A DNA stretch of 42,380 nucleotides, taken from positions 1-42,380 of the forward strand of contig JAUVHW010000004.1 in the NCBI GenBank assembly GCA_030593075.1, given 5' to 3'. Below the pieces are notes generated by a model. That model was not told where the DNA came from, ran no database searches, and saw only the letters and a program-made list of their open reading frames with translations. A program made the position numbers and the translations under genes. The first letter of the stretch is position 1; the number at the start of each line of letters is the position of its first letter. Of the stretch, positions 9,168 through 18,088 are shown one piece after another. Source of the stretch: Ardenticatenales bacterium. GTDB lineage: Bacteria; Chloroflexota; Anaerolineae; Promineifilales; UBA4811.

Positions 9168-10514
9168 ATGGCGCGCGTTATTGCTGAGCAAGACATGATA
9201 TTGCTCCAACCTATAATGCGCACTGGCCTGCGATTCTATCTGCTAGTGGCGGCCTTGCTCGCGGTCATTACCTGGGGCTTCTCCACCTACTATCGCCAGT
9301 TGACCGAAGGGCTGTGGGTGACCGGCTTGAACAGACCCGTTGTCTGGGGATTGTACATCATCAATTTCGTGTTTTTTATCGGGATCAGCTATGCCGGGAC
9401 GTTGACCTCGGCTGTCCTACGGGTCACCCAGGCGGAGTGGCGGAGGCCCATCACTCGTGTGGCCGAGGCGATCACCCTCTTTGCTCTTCTCCTCGGAGCG
9501 TCTCAGGTCATCATTGATCTGGGCCGGCCGGACAGGATGATCAAGTTGATCACGCATGGCCGTCTTCAATCGCCGCTGCTCTGGGACGTGGGTACGCTCG
9601 CCATGTATATGTTGGGCAGCCTGACCTACCTCTATCTACCGCTGATCCCAGATGTGGCCATTCTGCGAGACCACCTGGGAACGCAAGTCCCGGCCTGGCG
9701 GAGGAGGCTGTATCAGATTCTCTCCCTGGGCTGGCAGGGCAACGCTGAGCAGCGGCGGCGGCTGGAGAAGGGTATCAACATCATGGCCGTCTTTATCATA
9801 CCGGTGGCCGTTTTGGCTCACGCTGTTGTGTCGTGGATCTTCGGAATGACCCTGCGACCCATGTGGCACAGCACCATCCTGGGGCCTTACTTCCTGCTGG
9901 GTGCTATCTTTTCGGGCACCGCCACCCTCGTTATCGCCATGACCATTATGCGCCAGGTGTTGCACCTGGAGGCGTATATCACGATCAAGCAATACAACTA
10001 CCTGGGACTGCTTCTGCTGGTTATGAGCCTTTTCTGGTTCTATTTCACCGGCGCAGAATACCTGACCACTTTCTACGGTGATCTCCCTGATGAAATGACG
10101 GTACTCCTGTCCAAGCTCGTTGGAGAGTTCAGCTGGCCCTTCTGGGCGATGATCCTGTGCAACTTTGTGGTGCCGGTGAGCATCTTGATCTGGAAGAGGG
10201 GACGGGGAGTAGTTGGCACTTTCATCTCCGGTGTAGCCATTAACATCGGGATGTGGCTGGAGCGATTCACTATCGTCGTACCCACCCTGACCCGACCACG
10301 GCTCACGTTCTATGGTATTGGAATCTACCGGCCGACTTTGACTGAATGGGGCCTCTTTGCCAGCTCGGCGGCCATGTTTGTCCTGCTGCTCGCGCTGTTC
10401 CTCAAGCTGTTCCCCGCCGTTTCCATCTGGGAGGTGGAGGAAGGCAGAGAGATAGTAGCAGCCAAACAAGCTGTGGCCAGCATAGCCGCTTCGTCCGAGG
10501 GACCTGTTCGCTAG
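9168..10514 (+). CDS. NrfD/PsrC-family integral membrane subunit, copy B
   Basis: Parallel to copy A: LNRPVVWGLYIINFVFFIGISYAGTLTSAVLR; WLERFTIVVPTLTRPRLTFYGIGIYRPT. Confidence 0.92.
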   Translation: MARVIAEQDMILLQPIMRTGLRFYLLVAALLAVITWGFSTYYRQLTEGLWVTGLNRPVVWGLYIINFVFFIGISYAGTLTSAVLRVTQAEWRRPITRVAEAITLFALLLGASQVIIDLGRPDRMIKLITHGRLQSPLLWDVGTLAMYMLGSLTYLYLPLIPDVAILRDHLGTQVPAWRRRLYQILSLGWQGNAEQRRRLEKGINIMAVFIIPVAVLAHAVVSWIFGMTLRPMWHSTILGPYFLLGAIFSGTATLVIAMTIMRQVLHLEAYITIKQYNYLGLLLLVMSLFWFYFTGAEYLTTFYGDLPDEMTVLLSKLVGEFSWPFWAMILCNFVVPVSILIWKRGRGVVGTFISGVAINIGMWLERFTIVVPTLTRPRLTFYGIGIYRPTLTEWGLFASSAAMFVLLLALFLKLFPAVSIWEVEEGREIVAAKQAVASIAASSEGPVR

Positions 10515-10534
10515 ATTCGATTGAGTGGAATGAA

Positions 10535-10672
10535 ATGGGCGACCTGAGCATATTGGGCAAGATATTCACAGAGACTGGCTATGGCGGGGCCATCGTACTC
10601 ATCGCACTCTTAACCTGTCTTGCCTTCTACGGCTCCCTGATTGCCTGGATCGCACGAGGAAAGGAGGAATAG
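10535..10672 (+). CDS. Small single-TM protein (45 aa), possible accessory subunit
   Basis: MGDLSILGKIFTETGYGGAIVLIALLTCLAFYGSLIAWIARGKEE*; follows NrfD copy B. Confidence 0.6.
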   Translation: MGDLSILGKIFTETGYGGAIVLIALLTCLAFYGSLIAWIARGKEE

Positions 10673-10755
10673 GCAAAGAGGCAGGACGACTTTTTCAGAA
10701 GCTGGAAGTGAGACACTCGTAACCTATCACACAACAAGACTAAGGAGGAAACAAA

Positions 10756-11553
10756 ATGACGACTCTCTTTGAATTGCTTCCCTGGATTACGGTGGCCCTA
10801 GTGACAGCCCTGGTCTTCCTGGTTCCGGCCATCAAGATCGTACAGCAGTACGAACGCGGTGTGGTGCTGCGCCTCGGCAGACTAGTCGCCACCAGGGATC
10901 CCGGTTTCAACCTGATCATCCCCTACGTGGATCGGATGATCAAGGTTGACATGCGTACCCTGACCTGGGTCTTGAAGGAACGCCAGGAGATCATCACACG
11001 GGACAACGTGACCGTCCACGTGGATGCCGTGGTGTACTTTAACGTCTTTGATCCGGTGAAGGCTGTTCTCAACGTAGAAGACTACAAGACAGCCACCGAG
11101 CAGTTGGCGTTGACCACCCTGCGGAGCGTCCTGGGCCAATCGGATCTGGACGAACTCTTGGCGCATCGAGACCGGGTCAACGAGCGACTGCGGGAGATTA
11201 TTGACGAGCACACCGAGGAACCCTGGGGCGTCCGGGTCAGCCTGGTGGAGGTCAAGGATGCGTTGCTTCCCGAGGCCATGCAGCGGGCGATGGCCAGGCA
11301 GGCTGAGGCGGAGCGCGAGAAACGGGCGAAGATCATCCACGCTGAAGGTGAGTACGCGGCGGCTGAGACTCTGAAGCAGGCAGCAGACATCATCGCCGAA
11401 CAGCCGATCTCGTTGCAGCTCAGGTATCTCCAGGCCCTGGTCGAGATGGCCGGCGAGAGTGGCTCCACCATCATCCCCTTGCCCCTCGACTTGCTGGGCG
11501 GCATCGCGCAGGCCCTGAAGGGAGCGGGATCGCAGGGGGAAGGAAGCGAGTGA
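10756..11553 (+). CDS. SPFH/band 7 (slipin/stomatin-like) protein
   Basis: N-terminal TM, QQYERGVVLRLGRLVATRDPGFNLIIPYVDRMIKVDMRT, AMARQAEAEREKRAKIIHAEGE; RBS AAGGAGG. Confidence 0.92.
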   Translation: MTTLFELLPWITVALVTALVFLVPAIKIVQQYERGVVLRLGRLVATRDPGFNLIIPYVDRMIKVDMRTLTWVLKERQEIITRDNVTVHVDAVVYFNVFDPVKAVLNVEDYKTATEQLALTTLRSVLGQSDLDELLAHRDRVNERLREIIDEHTEEPWGVRVSLVEVKDALLPEAMQRAMARQAEAEREKRAKIIHAEGEYAAAETLKQAADIIAEQPISLQLRYLQALVEMAGESGSTIIPLPLDLLGGIAQALKGAGSQGEGSE

Positions 11554-11788
11554 GACCCCCAGCCTGCTACGACGGGACTGCCCTGGGCACCCGGGCGGGT
11601 TTCCACTGACTCTCGGCGCGTTGTCACCCCGCCCGATGGCTGGCATCATCCTGGCATGCGCCGAGTCCCTGACCGCCGTGAATGGTGGCGTCCTCTCATC
11701 TCAGACGCTCAGGCGCGGCCGGTCGATGCCAGCTTTCCACCTGGTCTCGACTGTACGTAACGCGAGCGACTAGCTGGCTGATCGGTGG

Positions 11789-11817
11789 TTGGACATTACC
11801 GGTCATTCTAGTACAAT
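11789..11817 (+). promoter_or_regulatory. Sigma70-like promoter
   Basis: TTGGAC (11789-11794) - N17 - TACAAT (11812-11817), upstream of 11929. Confidence 0.55.
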
Positions 11818-11928
11818 GAATTCCGAGATTCGCCGGAGTCGAGCCCGGGGCCGGTCCGCCACCTGCGATGGTGGGGCCGTCTTGGCTGGCTGATCATATC
11901 TGGGGTACCGCTACCAAGAACGTCGACA

Positions 11929-13839
11929 GTGGACCGCGAGTTGCCAGCACGCAGAAGATATCAGGTCGAGATTCCTACGCTCGATTACTACCGGCGCCAG
12001 ATCAAGTGCCAGTATGCCTGCCCGGTCAGGACCGACGCCCAGGGGTATGTGACAGCTATTGCCGAGGGCGACTACGAGCGGGCCTACCATATCGCCCGTG
12101 AGCCTAACCCCCTGGCTGGAGTGTGCGGGCGAGTCTGTACTGCGCTCTGTGAGGAGGAATGCCGGAGAGGTGCAATTGACGACTCGATAACCATTCGGGC
12201 ACTCAAGCGTTTTGCCCAGGAGAGGGGAGCAAGCGAGAGAGCAGAAGAGAAGGTGCCTCGTTCAGGCAAGCGAGTGGCCGTAATCGGCTCCGGGCCAGCG
12301 GGGCTAGCGGCCGCTCATGACCTGGCCCTCCTGGGGCATCAGGTCACCATATTCGAAGCCGCCGAGGCAGCAGGGGGGATGATGCGCCTGGGAATACCGG
12401 CCTATCGGCTGCCCAGAGACCTGCTGGACCGGGAAATACGGGCCATCCTAGAGTTGGGCGTGGACCTGCGGCTCAACACCCCTGTTGGTCCTGACCTATC
12501 CCTGTCCGATCTGCGTGCTCAAGGGTTCGAGACCATCTTCATCGCTCTGGGTGCACATAGAAGCCGCGATATGGCTATCGAGGGCGTCGAACTGGATGGG
12601 GTGCTGAGGGCGGTGGACTTCCTCTTGAACGCCAATTTGGGCTACAAGGTTGAGTTGGGCAAGAAGGTGCTGATTGTTGGTGCCGGAGGCGTGGCGTTTG
12701 ATGTGGCGCGCACTGCGCTCCGCAGGTTGGAGGATGTCGATGCTCTGAGCCAGGAAGAGAGAGACCGTATCCTGACTGCGGCTGGGGATGCTCTGCAGCA
12801 AATGGCGGGCCTTGGCGATGGCAGGGTAGAGGACTTGACCGCCGCCATAGATACGGCTCGCTGGGTTCTACGTCTGGGGGTCAGGGATGTGCACATGGTC
12901 TGCCTCGAATCGCAGCAGGAGATGCCGGCCGACGTACGGGAGATCACCGAAGCCCTCGAGGAAGGCATCCAGATACATACTCGGCTGGGCCCCAAGAGAA
13001 TCCTGGGCCGCGAGGGCAAGGTGGTCGGCCTGGAAACCATCGCGGCAGCCTCGGTCTTTGACAGCGAAGGGCGATTCAACCCCGTGTACATCCCCGATAC
13101 GGAGACGATCATCCAAGCGGACACGGTGATAATAGCCATTGGCCAAACCTCTGACCTCTCCTTCATCGGGGAGGGTAATGGCATCGAGACCACCGGGCGG
13201 GGAACGATCGTCGTTGATCCTGACACCCTGGCGACCACCGCGCCGGGGGTGTTTGCTGGCGGGGACGTGGTCTTTGGGCCCCGGGTGCTCATCGAGGCCA
13301 TAGCCGACGGGCGGAAGGCAGCCCGCGCCATTGACGACTACCTGCGGGGCAGACACTCCCCCTCCGTCTGGAGGGGGCACATGACGGTCATCCTACCCTA
13401 CTCCATGCCCGCTGGCTACGAGAAGCTCAAGTGGCAGCGCAGGGTACCAACTCTGCCTGTTGAGCGACGCATCGGTGTCGCTGAGGTGGAACTGGGATAC
13501 GCTGAGAGGGAGGCCACAGAGCAGGCAAAGCGTTGCCTCAGGTGCAGCGTGAACACCGTCTTCGACGGTGACGAGTGCATCCTGTGCGGCGGCTGTGTCG
13601 ATGTCTGTCCCGAGCGTTGCCTAAAGATGGTGCCGCTGGAGCTCCTAGCGGAGAACCCACACCTGGCGGCATTGGTGGCGGCTCGCTTCGGGCGTCCCCT
13701 GGCCGGGTTCCCCGACGCATTGGGCACAGCCATGATAAAGGACGAGACGCGCTGTATCCGCTGCGGGTTGTGTGCCAGTCGCTGCCCTACGGGAGCTATC
13801 ACCATGGAAGCACTGAGCTTGGTCGAGGAATACGTGTAG
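11929..13839 (+). CDS. GltD/NfnB-like FAD/NAD(P) oxidoreductase with C-terminal 2x[4Fe-4S] ferredoxin domain
   Basis: GSGPAGLAAAHDLALLGHQVTIFEAAEAAGGMMRLGIPAYRLP; C-terminal CILCGGCVDVCPERC and CIRCGLCASRCP. GTG start. Confidence 0.88.
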   Translation: MDRELPARRRYQVEIPTLDYYRRQIKCQYACPVRTDAQGYVTAIAEGDYERAYHIAREPNPLAGVCGRVCTALCEEECRRGAIDDSITIRALKRFAQERGASERAEEKVPRSGKRVAVIGSGPAGLAAAHDLALLGHQVTIFEAAEAAGGMMRLGIPAYRLPRDLLDREIRAILELGVDLRLNTPVGPDLSLSDLRAQGFETIFIALGAHRSRDMAIEGVELDGVLRAVDFLLNANLGYKVELGKKVLIVGAGGVAFDVARTALRRLEDVDALSQEERDRILTAAGDALQQMAGLGDGRVEDLTAAIDTARWVLRLGVRDVHMVCLESQQEMPADVREITEALEEGIQIHTRLGPKRILGREGKVVGLETIAAASVFDSEGRFNPVYIPDTETIIQADTVIIAIGQTSDLSFIGEGNGIETTGRGTIVVDPDTLATTAPGVFAGGDVVFGPRVLIEAIADGRKAARAIDDYLRGRHSPSVWRGHMTVILPYSMPAGYEKLKWQRRVPTLPVERRIGVAEVELGYAEREATEQAKRCLRCSVNTVFDGDECILCGGCVDVCPERCLKMVPLELLAENPHLAALVAARFGRPLAGFPDALGTAMIKDETRCIRCGLCASRCPTGAITMEALSLVEEYV

Positions 13840-13877
13840 CTATGCCGGGCTGGAGGCAGAGAGAGGGCGAGAAAGAG

Positions 13878-14639
13878 ATGAGTATGGCGGCGAACCTGCT
13901 CGACCGCCTCGTCCACGGGGTCACGAACTCTCGGGTGTGGCGCTCCTTCTTCCGCCACGGGCTGCCAGACAACGACCTCGATCGCTCGCTCACGATCACC
14001 AGCAACCTTTTCCTGCACCTGCACCCGGTTCGGGTGCGAAAGCACGGGTTGCGGCTGACCTACACCTGGGGGCTGGGCGGGATTAGCTTCTTTCTGTTTC
14101 TGGTGTTGGGCGTCACTGGGGGGCTGCTGATGTTTGAGTACGTCCCCTCGGTGGACCGGGCCTACGGTGACATCGTCCGCATTCAGACTAGCGTCCCCTT
14201 TGGGGCGCTGCTGCGTAACCTCCACCGCTGGTCGGCCGAGTTGATGGTGCTGACGGTGTTTCTGCATCTGTGCCGCGTTTTCTACACCGGGGCCTACAAG
14301 CCGCCCCGCGAGTTCAACTGGATCGTGGGGCTGGCGGCCGGCTTTCTCACCCTGGCCTTCAGTTACACTGGATATCTGTTGCCCTGGGATCAACTGGCCT
14401 ATTGGGGTATCACTGTGGGCAGCAACATCGCCGGCTACGTCCCACTGGTGGGCGATCAGGTTAGAGTTCTGCTGCTAGGCGGCCCGACGGCGGGGCAGCC
14501 AGCCCTCATCCGTTTCTACAACCTCCACGTCTTCGTCCTGTCGGCCAGCATGGCTGTCGTACTGGGAATCCACTTCTGGAGAGTGCGCAAGGACGGTGGC
14601 ATCTCAGGGCCACCGCCGGCTGAGGAGAAGCGCGAGTGA
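13878..14639 (+). CDS. Cytochrome b N-terminal (b6-like) subunit
   Basis: LRNLHRWSAELMVLTVFLHLCRVFYTGAYKPPREFNWIVGLAAGFLTLAFSYTGYLLPWDQLAYWG. Confidence 0.92.
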   Translation: MSMAANLLDRLVHGVTNSRVWRSFFRHGLPDNDLDRSLTITSNLFLHLHPVRVRKHGLRLTYTWGLGGISFFLFLVLGVTGGLLMFEYVPSVDRAYGDIVRIQTSVPFGALLRNLHRWSAELMVLTVFLHLCRVFYTGAYKPPREFNWIVGLAAGFLTLAFSYTGYLLPWDQLAYWGITVGSNIAGYVPLVGDQVRVLLLGGPTAGQPALIRFYNLHVFVLSASMAVVLGIHFWRVRKDGGISGPPPAEEKRE

Positions 14640-15382
14640 TGGACGAGAGGCAAGATCCCCAGATCTTCCCCGCTGATACGAGCAAAACGTACGGCCTGAT
14701 GGAGCTGGCCCGAGGGACCTCGCCTCTGGTGGCGAAAGAGCCTGAGGACACGGTGATGACCTTTCCCCACCTGGTCATCATTGAGGTCCTGGCCGCGCTG
14801 GCGGTGATGGTTCTGCTACTGATCCTTTCGGCGGTGCGCGACGCTCCGCTGGAGGAGGCCGCCAACCCTGATATTTCGCCAAGCCCGGCCAAGGCGGCCT
14901 GGTACCTGATGGGCATCCAGGAACTGATCCTGCACATGCACCCCACGTGGGGGGCCATCATAGTGCCTGGACTGGCAGGCCTGGCCCTGGCGGCCGTTCC
15001 GTACCTCGACCGCAGCCAGCAGGATGTGGGTCGGTGGTTTGCCGGCCCGCGGGGCAGGCGCATCGCCCTGTGCACCGCAGTGGGTACCCTACTTGTGGTC
15101 CCGGCGCTGGTGGCGCTGGACAGCCTAAAGGGAGTGCGGAGCGTGTGGCCCGGCGTTCCCCCCCTTGTGGCAGGAATTGTCATCCCGTTGGGGACCCTGC
15201 TCGTGCTGCTGGCAGTGCTCTATGCCGTCCTGCGCCAGTTCAGAGCTTCGGTACGAGAAATGATGATCGCCTACTTTACCATCTTGGTCGTGGGCCTCGT
15301 CGTCCTGACCCTGGCGATGCTGCTGTTCCGGGGGCCAGGCATGCAGCTCTATTGGCCGTGGGCCATGCCGGCCGGACATTAA
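14639..15382 (+). CDS. Cytochrome b C-terminal (subunit IV-like) protein
   Basis: DAPLEEAANPDISPSPAKAAWYLMGIQELILHMHPTWG; overlaps the upstream stop (TGATG). Confidence 0.85.
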   Translation: MDERQDPQIFPADTSKTYGLMELARGTSPLVAKEPEDTVMTFPHLVIIEVLAALAVMVLLLILSAVRDAPLEEAANPDISPSPAKAAWYLMGIQELILHMHPTWGAIIVPGLAGLALAAVPYLDRSQQDVGRWFAGPRGRRIALCTAVGTLLVVPALVALDSLKGVRSVWPGVPPLVAGIVIPLGTLLVLLAVLYAVLRQFRASVREMMIAYFTILVVGLVVLTLAMLLFRGPGMQLYWPWAMPAGH

Positions 15383-15429
15383 GGCCTGTAACAAGTGATG
15401 ATTGACGACTAGAGACAGGAAGGTGCGAC

Positions 15430-15921
15430 ATATCTGAGGGAACCGGTGGCGGAAAGGAAATCACGCGGCGGCGGTTTTTCTTGTACGCCTGGACAACAAC
15501 GGTTTTCGTCCTTCTCGGCGAGGTGGTTGGCATTCTCTTCAACTTCTTGCGACCGCGGGCGGAAGTAGGAGCATTTGGCGGCAAGAGTGCGGTCGGGAAG
15601 GTGGGGGATTTTCCCGTAGGCTCAGTCACCACCTTCGGGCAGAGCCGGTTCTACCTCGTTCACCTGGAGGACGGCTTTCTAGCTCTGTACCGCGTATGCC
15701 CCCACCTCGGATGCATGGTCCCCTGGTCCGCAGAAGAGCAGCGTTTTCTGTGTCCTTGCCACGCAGCGGTGTTCAATATGACGGGCGAAGTCCTGGCGGG
15801 CCCTCCCCCCAGGCCACTGGACCTCTTCCCCGTGGAAATCGTGGATGGGGAGATTACTGTGGACACGGGCACGATCGTGCAGCGCAGCAGCTTCGAGGAA
15901 TCGCAGCTGGTCAAGCCTTGA
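15430..15921 (+). CDS. Rieske [2Fe-2S] protein with Tat-like signal; apparent AUA start
   Basis: ISEGTGGGKEITRRRFFLYAW... CPHLGCMVPW...FLCPCHAAVFN; AGGAAGG Shine-Dalgarno at 15417-15423. Confidence 0.85.
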   Translation: MSEGTGGGKEITRRRFFLYAWTTTVFVLLGEVVGILFNFLRPRAEVGAFGGKSAVGKVGDFPVGSVTTFGQSRFYLVHLEDGFLALYRVCPHLGCMVPWSAEEQRFLCPCHAAVFNMTGEVLAGPPPRPLDLFPVEIVDGEITVDTGTIVQRSSFEESQLVKP

Positions 15922-15946
15922 TGTTGCGTTGCATGAGGTGAGCGCT

Positions 15947-17167
15947 ATGGGCAGCATGGAGCGAAAGATACTCCTGGGTTGGGGGTTGACTCTGGTGATA
16001 GCTGTCTTCCTGCCAGTCTACTGGCTGAACGAGCCGCACCGCATGGCCGTGGCTCGCGAGGAGTTCCGGCAGGAGGCCGTGCGGCGGGGCGCGGAGCTCT
16101 ATTCCGACCACTGCGCCTCCTGCCACGGTGACGAGGGCCAGGGGAAAACCAACGTTGGCCCAGTTCTGAACTCGAGAAGTTACCTGGAACTGTACGACGA
16201 CCAAGCTATCCGCTCTGCGACTCGGGACGGCCGGCCCAACACGCTGATGGCCGCCTATGCCCAGGAAGAGGGCGGCCCCCTGCGCGAGAGCCAGATCGAC
16301 GACCTGGTAGCCTTTATCCGGAATTGGGACGAAACGGCTCCTGTGTTACCTACAGCCACGCCTGTGATTGACGCCGCCTCGCTTTACGCGCGGTACTGCT
16401 CCGGATGCCATGGGCCCAGCGGCGAGGGTACCGGTGCCGTCGGCCTGGTCTTGAACTCGAAAGGGTTCTTGGACCGGACCGACGACGCTGTACTGTACCA
16501 GTTGATCGCTCAGGGGAGGCCCGAGCAGGGGATGCCGAGCTTCGCTGGCGAACTGTCGAGCGGGGAGATCAACGCCGTGGTCGCCCTCATCCGGGCCTGG
16601 GAAGCGACCGCTCCCCAGGCGGTGCTGGGTGGCGAGACGCTATACGCCCGCTATTGCGCTTTCTGCCACGGCGCTGACGGAGAGGGAGCCAAGAATGTCC
16701 CGGTTGTCCTGAACTCGCAGGAGTTCCTGGTTGCCTACGACGACGAGTATCTCCAGCAGGTCATCGCTGAGGGCCATCAGAAGATGCCTCCGTGGGGGGA
16801 GGAGAGGGGCGGAGTACTGGCTACTGAGCAGATTGACGCCCTGGTGGCTTTCCTGCGTGCGTGGGAGACGCCACGTGGGAGGACAGAGGAGGCGGTGGGC
16901 GTGCCGACATATGCCCGCACCATCGGACCGCTGTTGACCGAACGCTGCGGTGCCTGCCACGGCGGCACCGCTGGCCTCACGGTTACAGACTATGACTCTC
17001 TAATGGCTGGCGCCTCGTCCGGCGCGGCAGTGGTCCCCGGTGAACCGGAGGAGAGCCGGATCGTCGAGGTGCAGCGCGGCGAGCACTATGCTCAGCTGAG
17101 TGAGGTAGAACTTGATCTCTTGATCGAATGGATCGGCAACGGTGCGTCCCCCGAGTATCTTGATTGA
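15947..17167 (+). CDS. Membrane-anchored tetraheme cytochrome c (three class I-type domains plus a C-terminal heme domain)
   Basis: CASCHGDEGQG, CSGCHGPSGEG, CAFCHGADGEG, CGACHGG; N-terminal TM. Confidence 0.9.
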   Translation: MGSMERKILLGWGLTLVIAVFLPVYWLNEPHRMAVAREEFRQEAVRRGAELYSDHCASCHGDEGQGKTNVGPVLNSRSYLELYDDQAIRSATRDGRPNTLMAAYAQEEGGPLRESQIDDLVAFIRNWDETAPVLPTATPVIDAASLYARYCSGCHGPSGEGTGAVGLVLNSKGFLDRTDDAVLYQLIAQGRPEQGMPSFAGELSSGEINAVVALIRAWEATAPQAVLGGETLYARYCAFCHGADGEGAKNVPVVLNSQEFLVAYDDEYLQQVIAEGHQKMPPWGEERGGVLATEQIDALVAFLRAWETPRGRTEEAVGVPTYARTIGPLLTERCGACHGGTAGLTVTDYDSLMAGASSGAAVVPGEPEESRIVEVQRGEHYAQLSEVELDLLIEWIGNGASPEYLD

Positions 17168-17516
17168 CCTGAAGCCGCTCCGTCTCTTCCCAGACGGGGC
17201 GGCGGAAGAGCATCCCACAGAGGTGCTTGCAGCAGGCGCCTCACCCGGCACCGGCCGACCTTTCTGGCTTTGGTTCCAGACTCTTCAGTAGTCATGATAG
17301 GAGGAGCTCAGGTGCAGCTACCCACATTTGGGCAGTCGCCTCCCAGCGATGTGGGTAATCATACCCATTACGACTGCGTCTTCGGCCAACTGCGTTCTTG
17401 CCGTCAAGAGAAGAGCAACGTTTTGCACCGCCGTTCGTTTCAGCAATCCGCGCTGCGTACCGTTGATGCTGCCACAATCGTTGCCAGCCCCGGTTGACAT
17501 CTCTCATACATCCGCC

Positions 17517-17553
17517 GTGATATTTGTCATACAGCACCGGTGACCTTTGTCAC
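17517..17553 (+). promoter_or_regulatory. Tandem CRP/FNR-family-like half-site palindromes
   Basis: GTGATATTTGTCAT (17517-17530) and GTGACCTTTGTCAC (17540-17553), both GTGA-N6-TCA(C/T), 23 bp centre to centre. Confidence 0.5.
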
Positions 17554-17584
17554 TTATCGGTCCCTGGGTATGGCCTACACTGCG

Positions 17585-17590
17585 TATAAT
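17585..17590 (+). promoter_or_regulatory. -10 element TATAAT, weak -35, downstream of the CRP/FNR-like sites
   Basis: Exact TATAAT; no good -35, as in activator-dependent promoters. Confidence 0.45.
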
Positions 17591-18088
17591 TACCTAGGTC
17601 GATGGTGTGAATGGCTTCTCGGTTTGGTGTCATTTGCCCAGCACCGATATGCAGAACTCTGCGAGACGCCTGTTTGAGTTTGTGGTGGCATCCACACAGG
17701 CGCACCTCTTGAGTCGGTGTGCAGGGTGTGAGGCCTCCTGACGCGACGGCCGCAGCCGGCAAGAACGGCTTTTGAGTCGTCAAGTGAGCAGGTGTGGTTC
17801 GCAGCACCAGGGTCCGCAGGGCGAACCCGGACCGCTAGATCCGGTTGGGTTGGCCGGGCTGCAGCGGCGGGCAGGCACCGGAACGGTGAGAACCGTCCGG
17901 CCTTATTCGCCGTTGAGAGCCCGTTCATGTAGCAGCAGAGGGACTGTGCAAGCCACCAAGTGACGGAAAGGAGATGGTGCGGAGCAAGGCGGAGCCAATC
18001 GGAAACCAGAAGGAAAACCAGACGTCGCCTTCCCGCCCGAGGAATTGAGCGGGACAGGCATCAGACTGCACACAGAAGAGGAGTGAAT

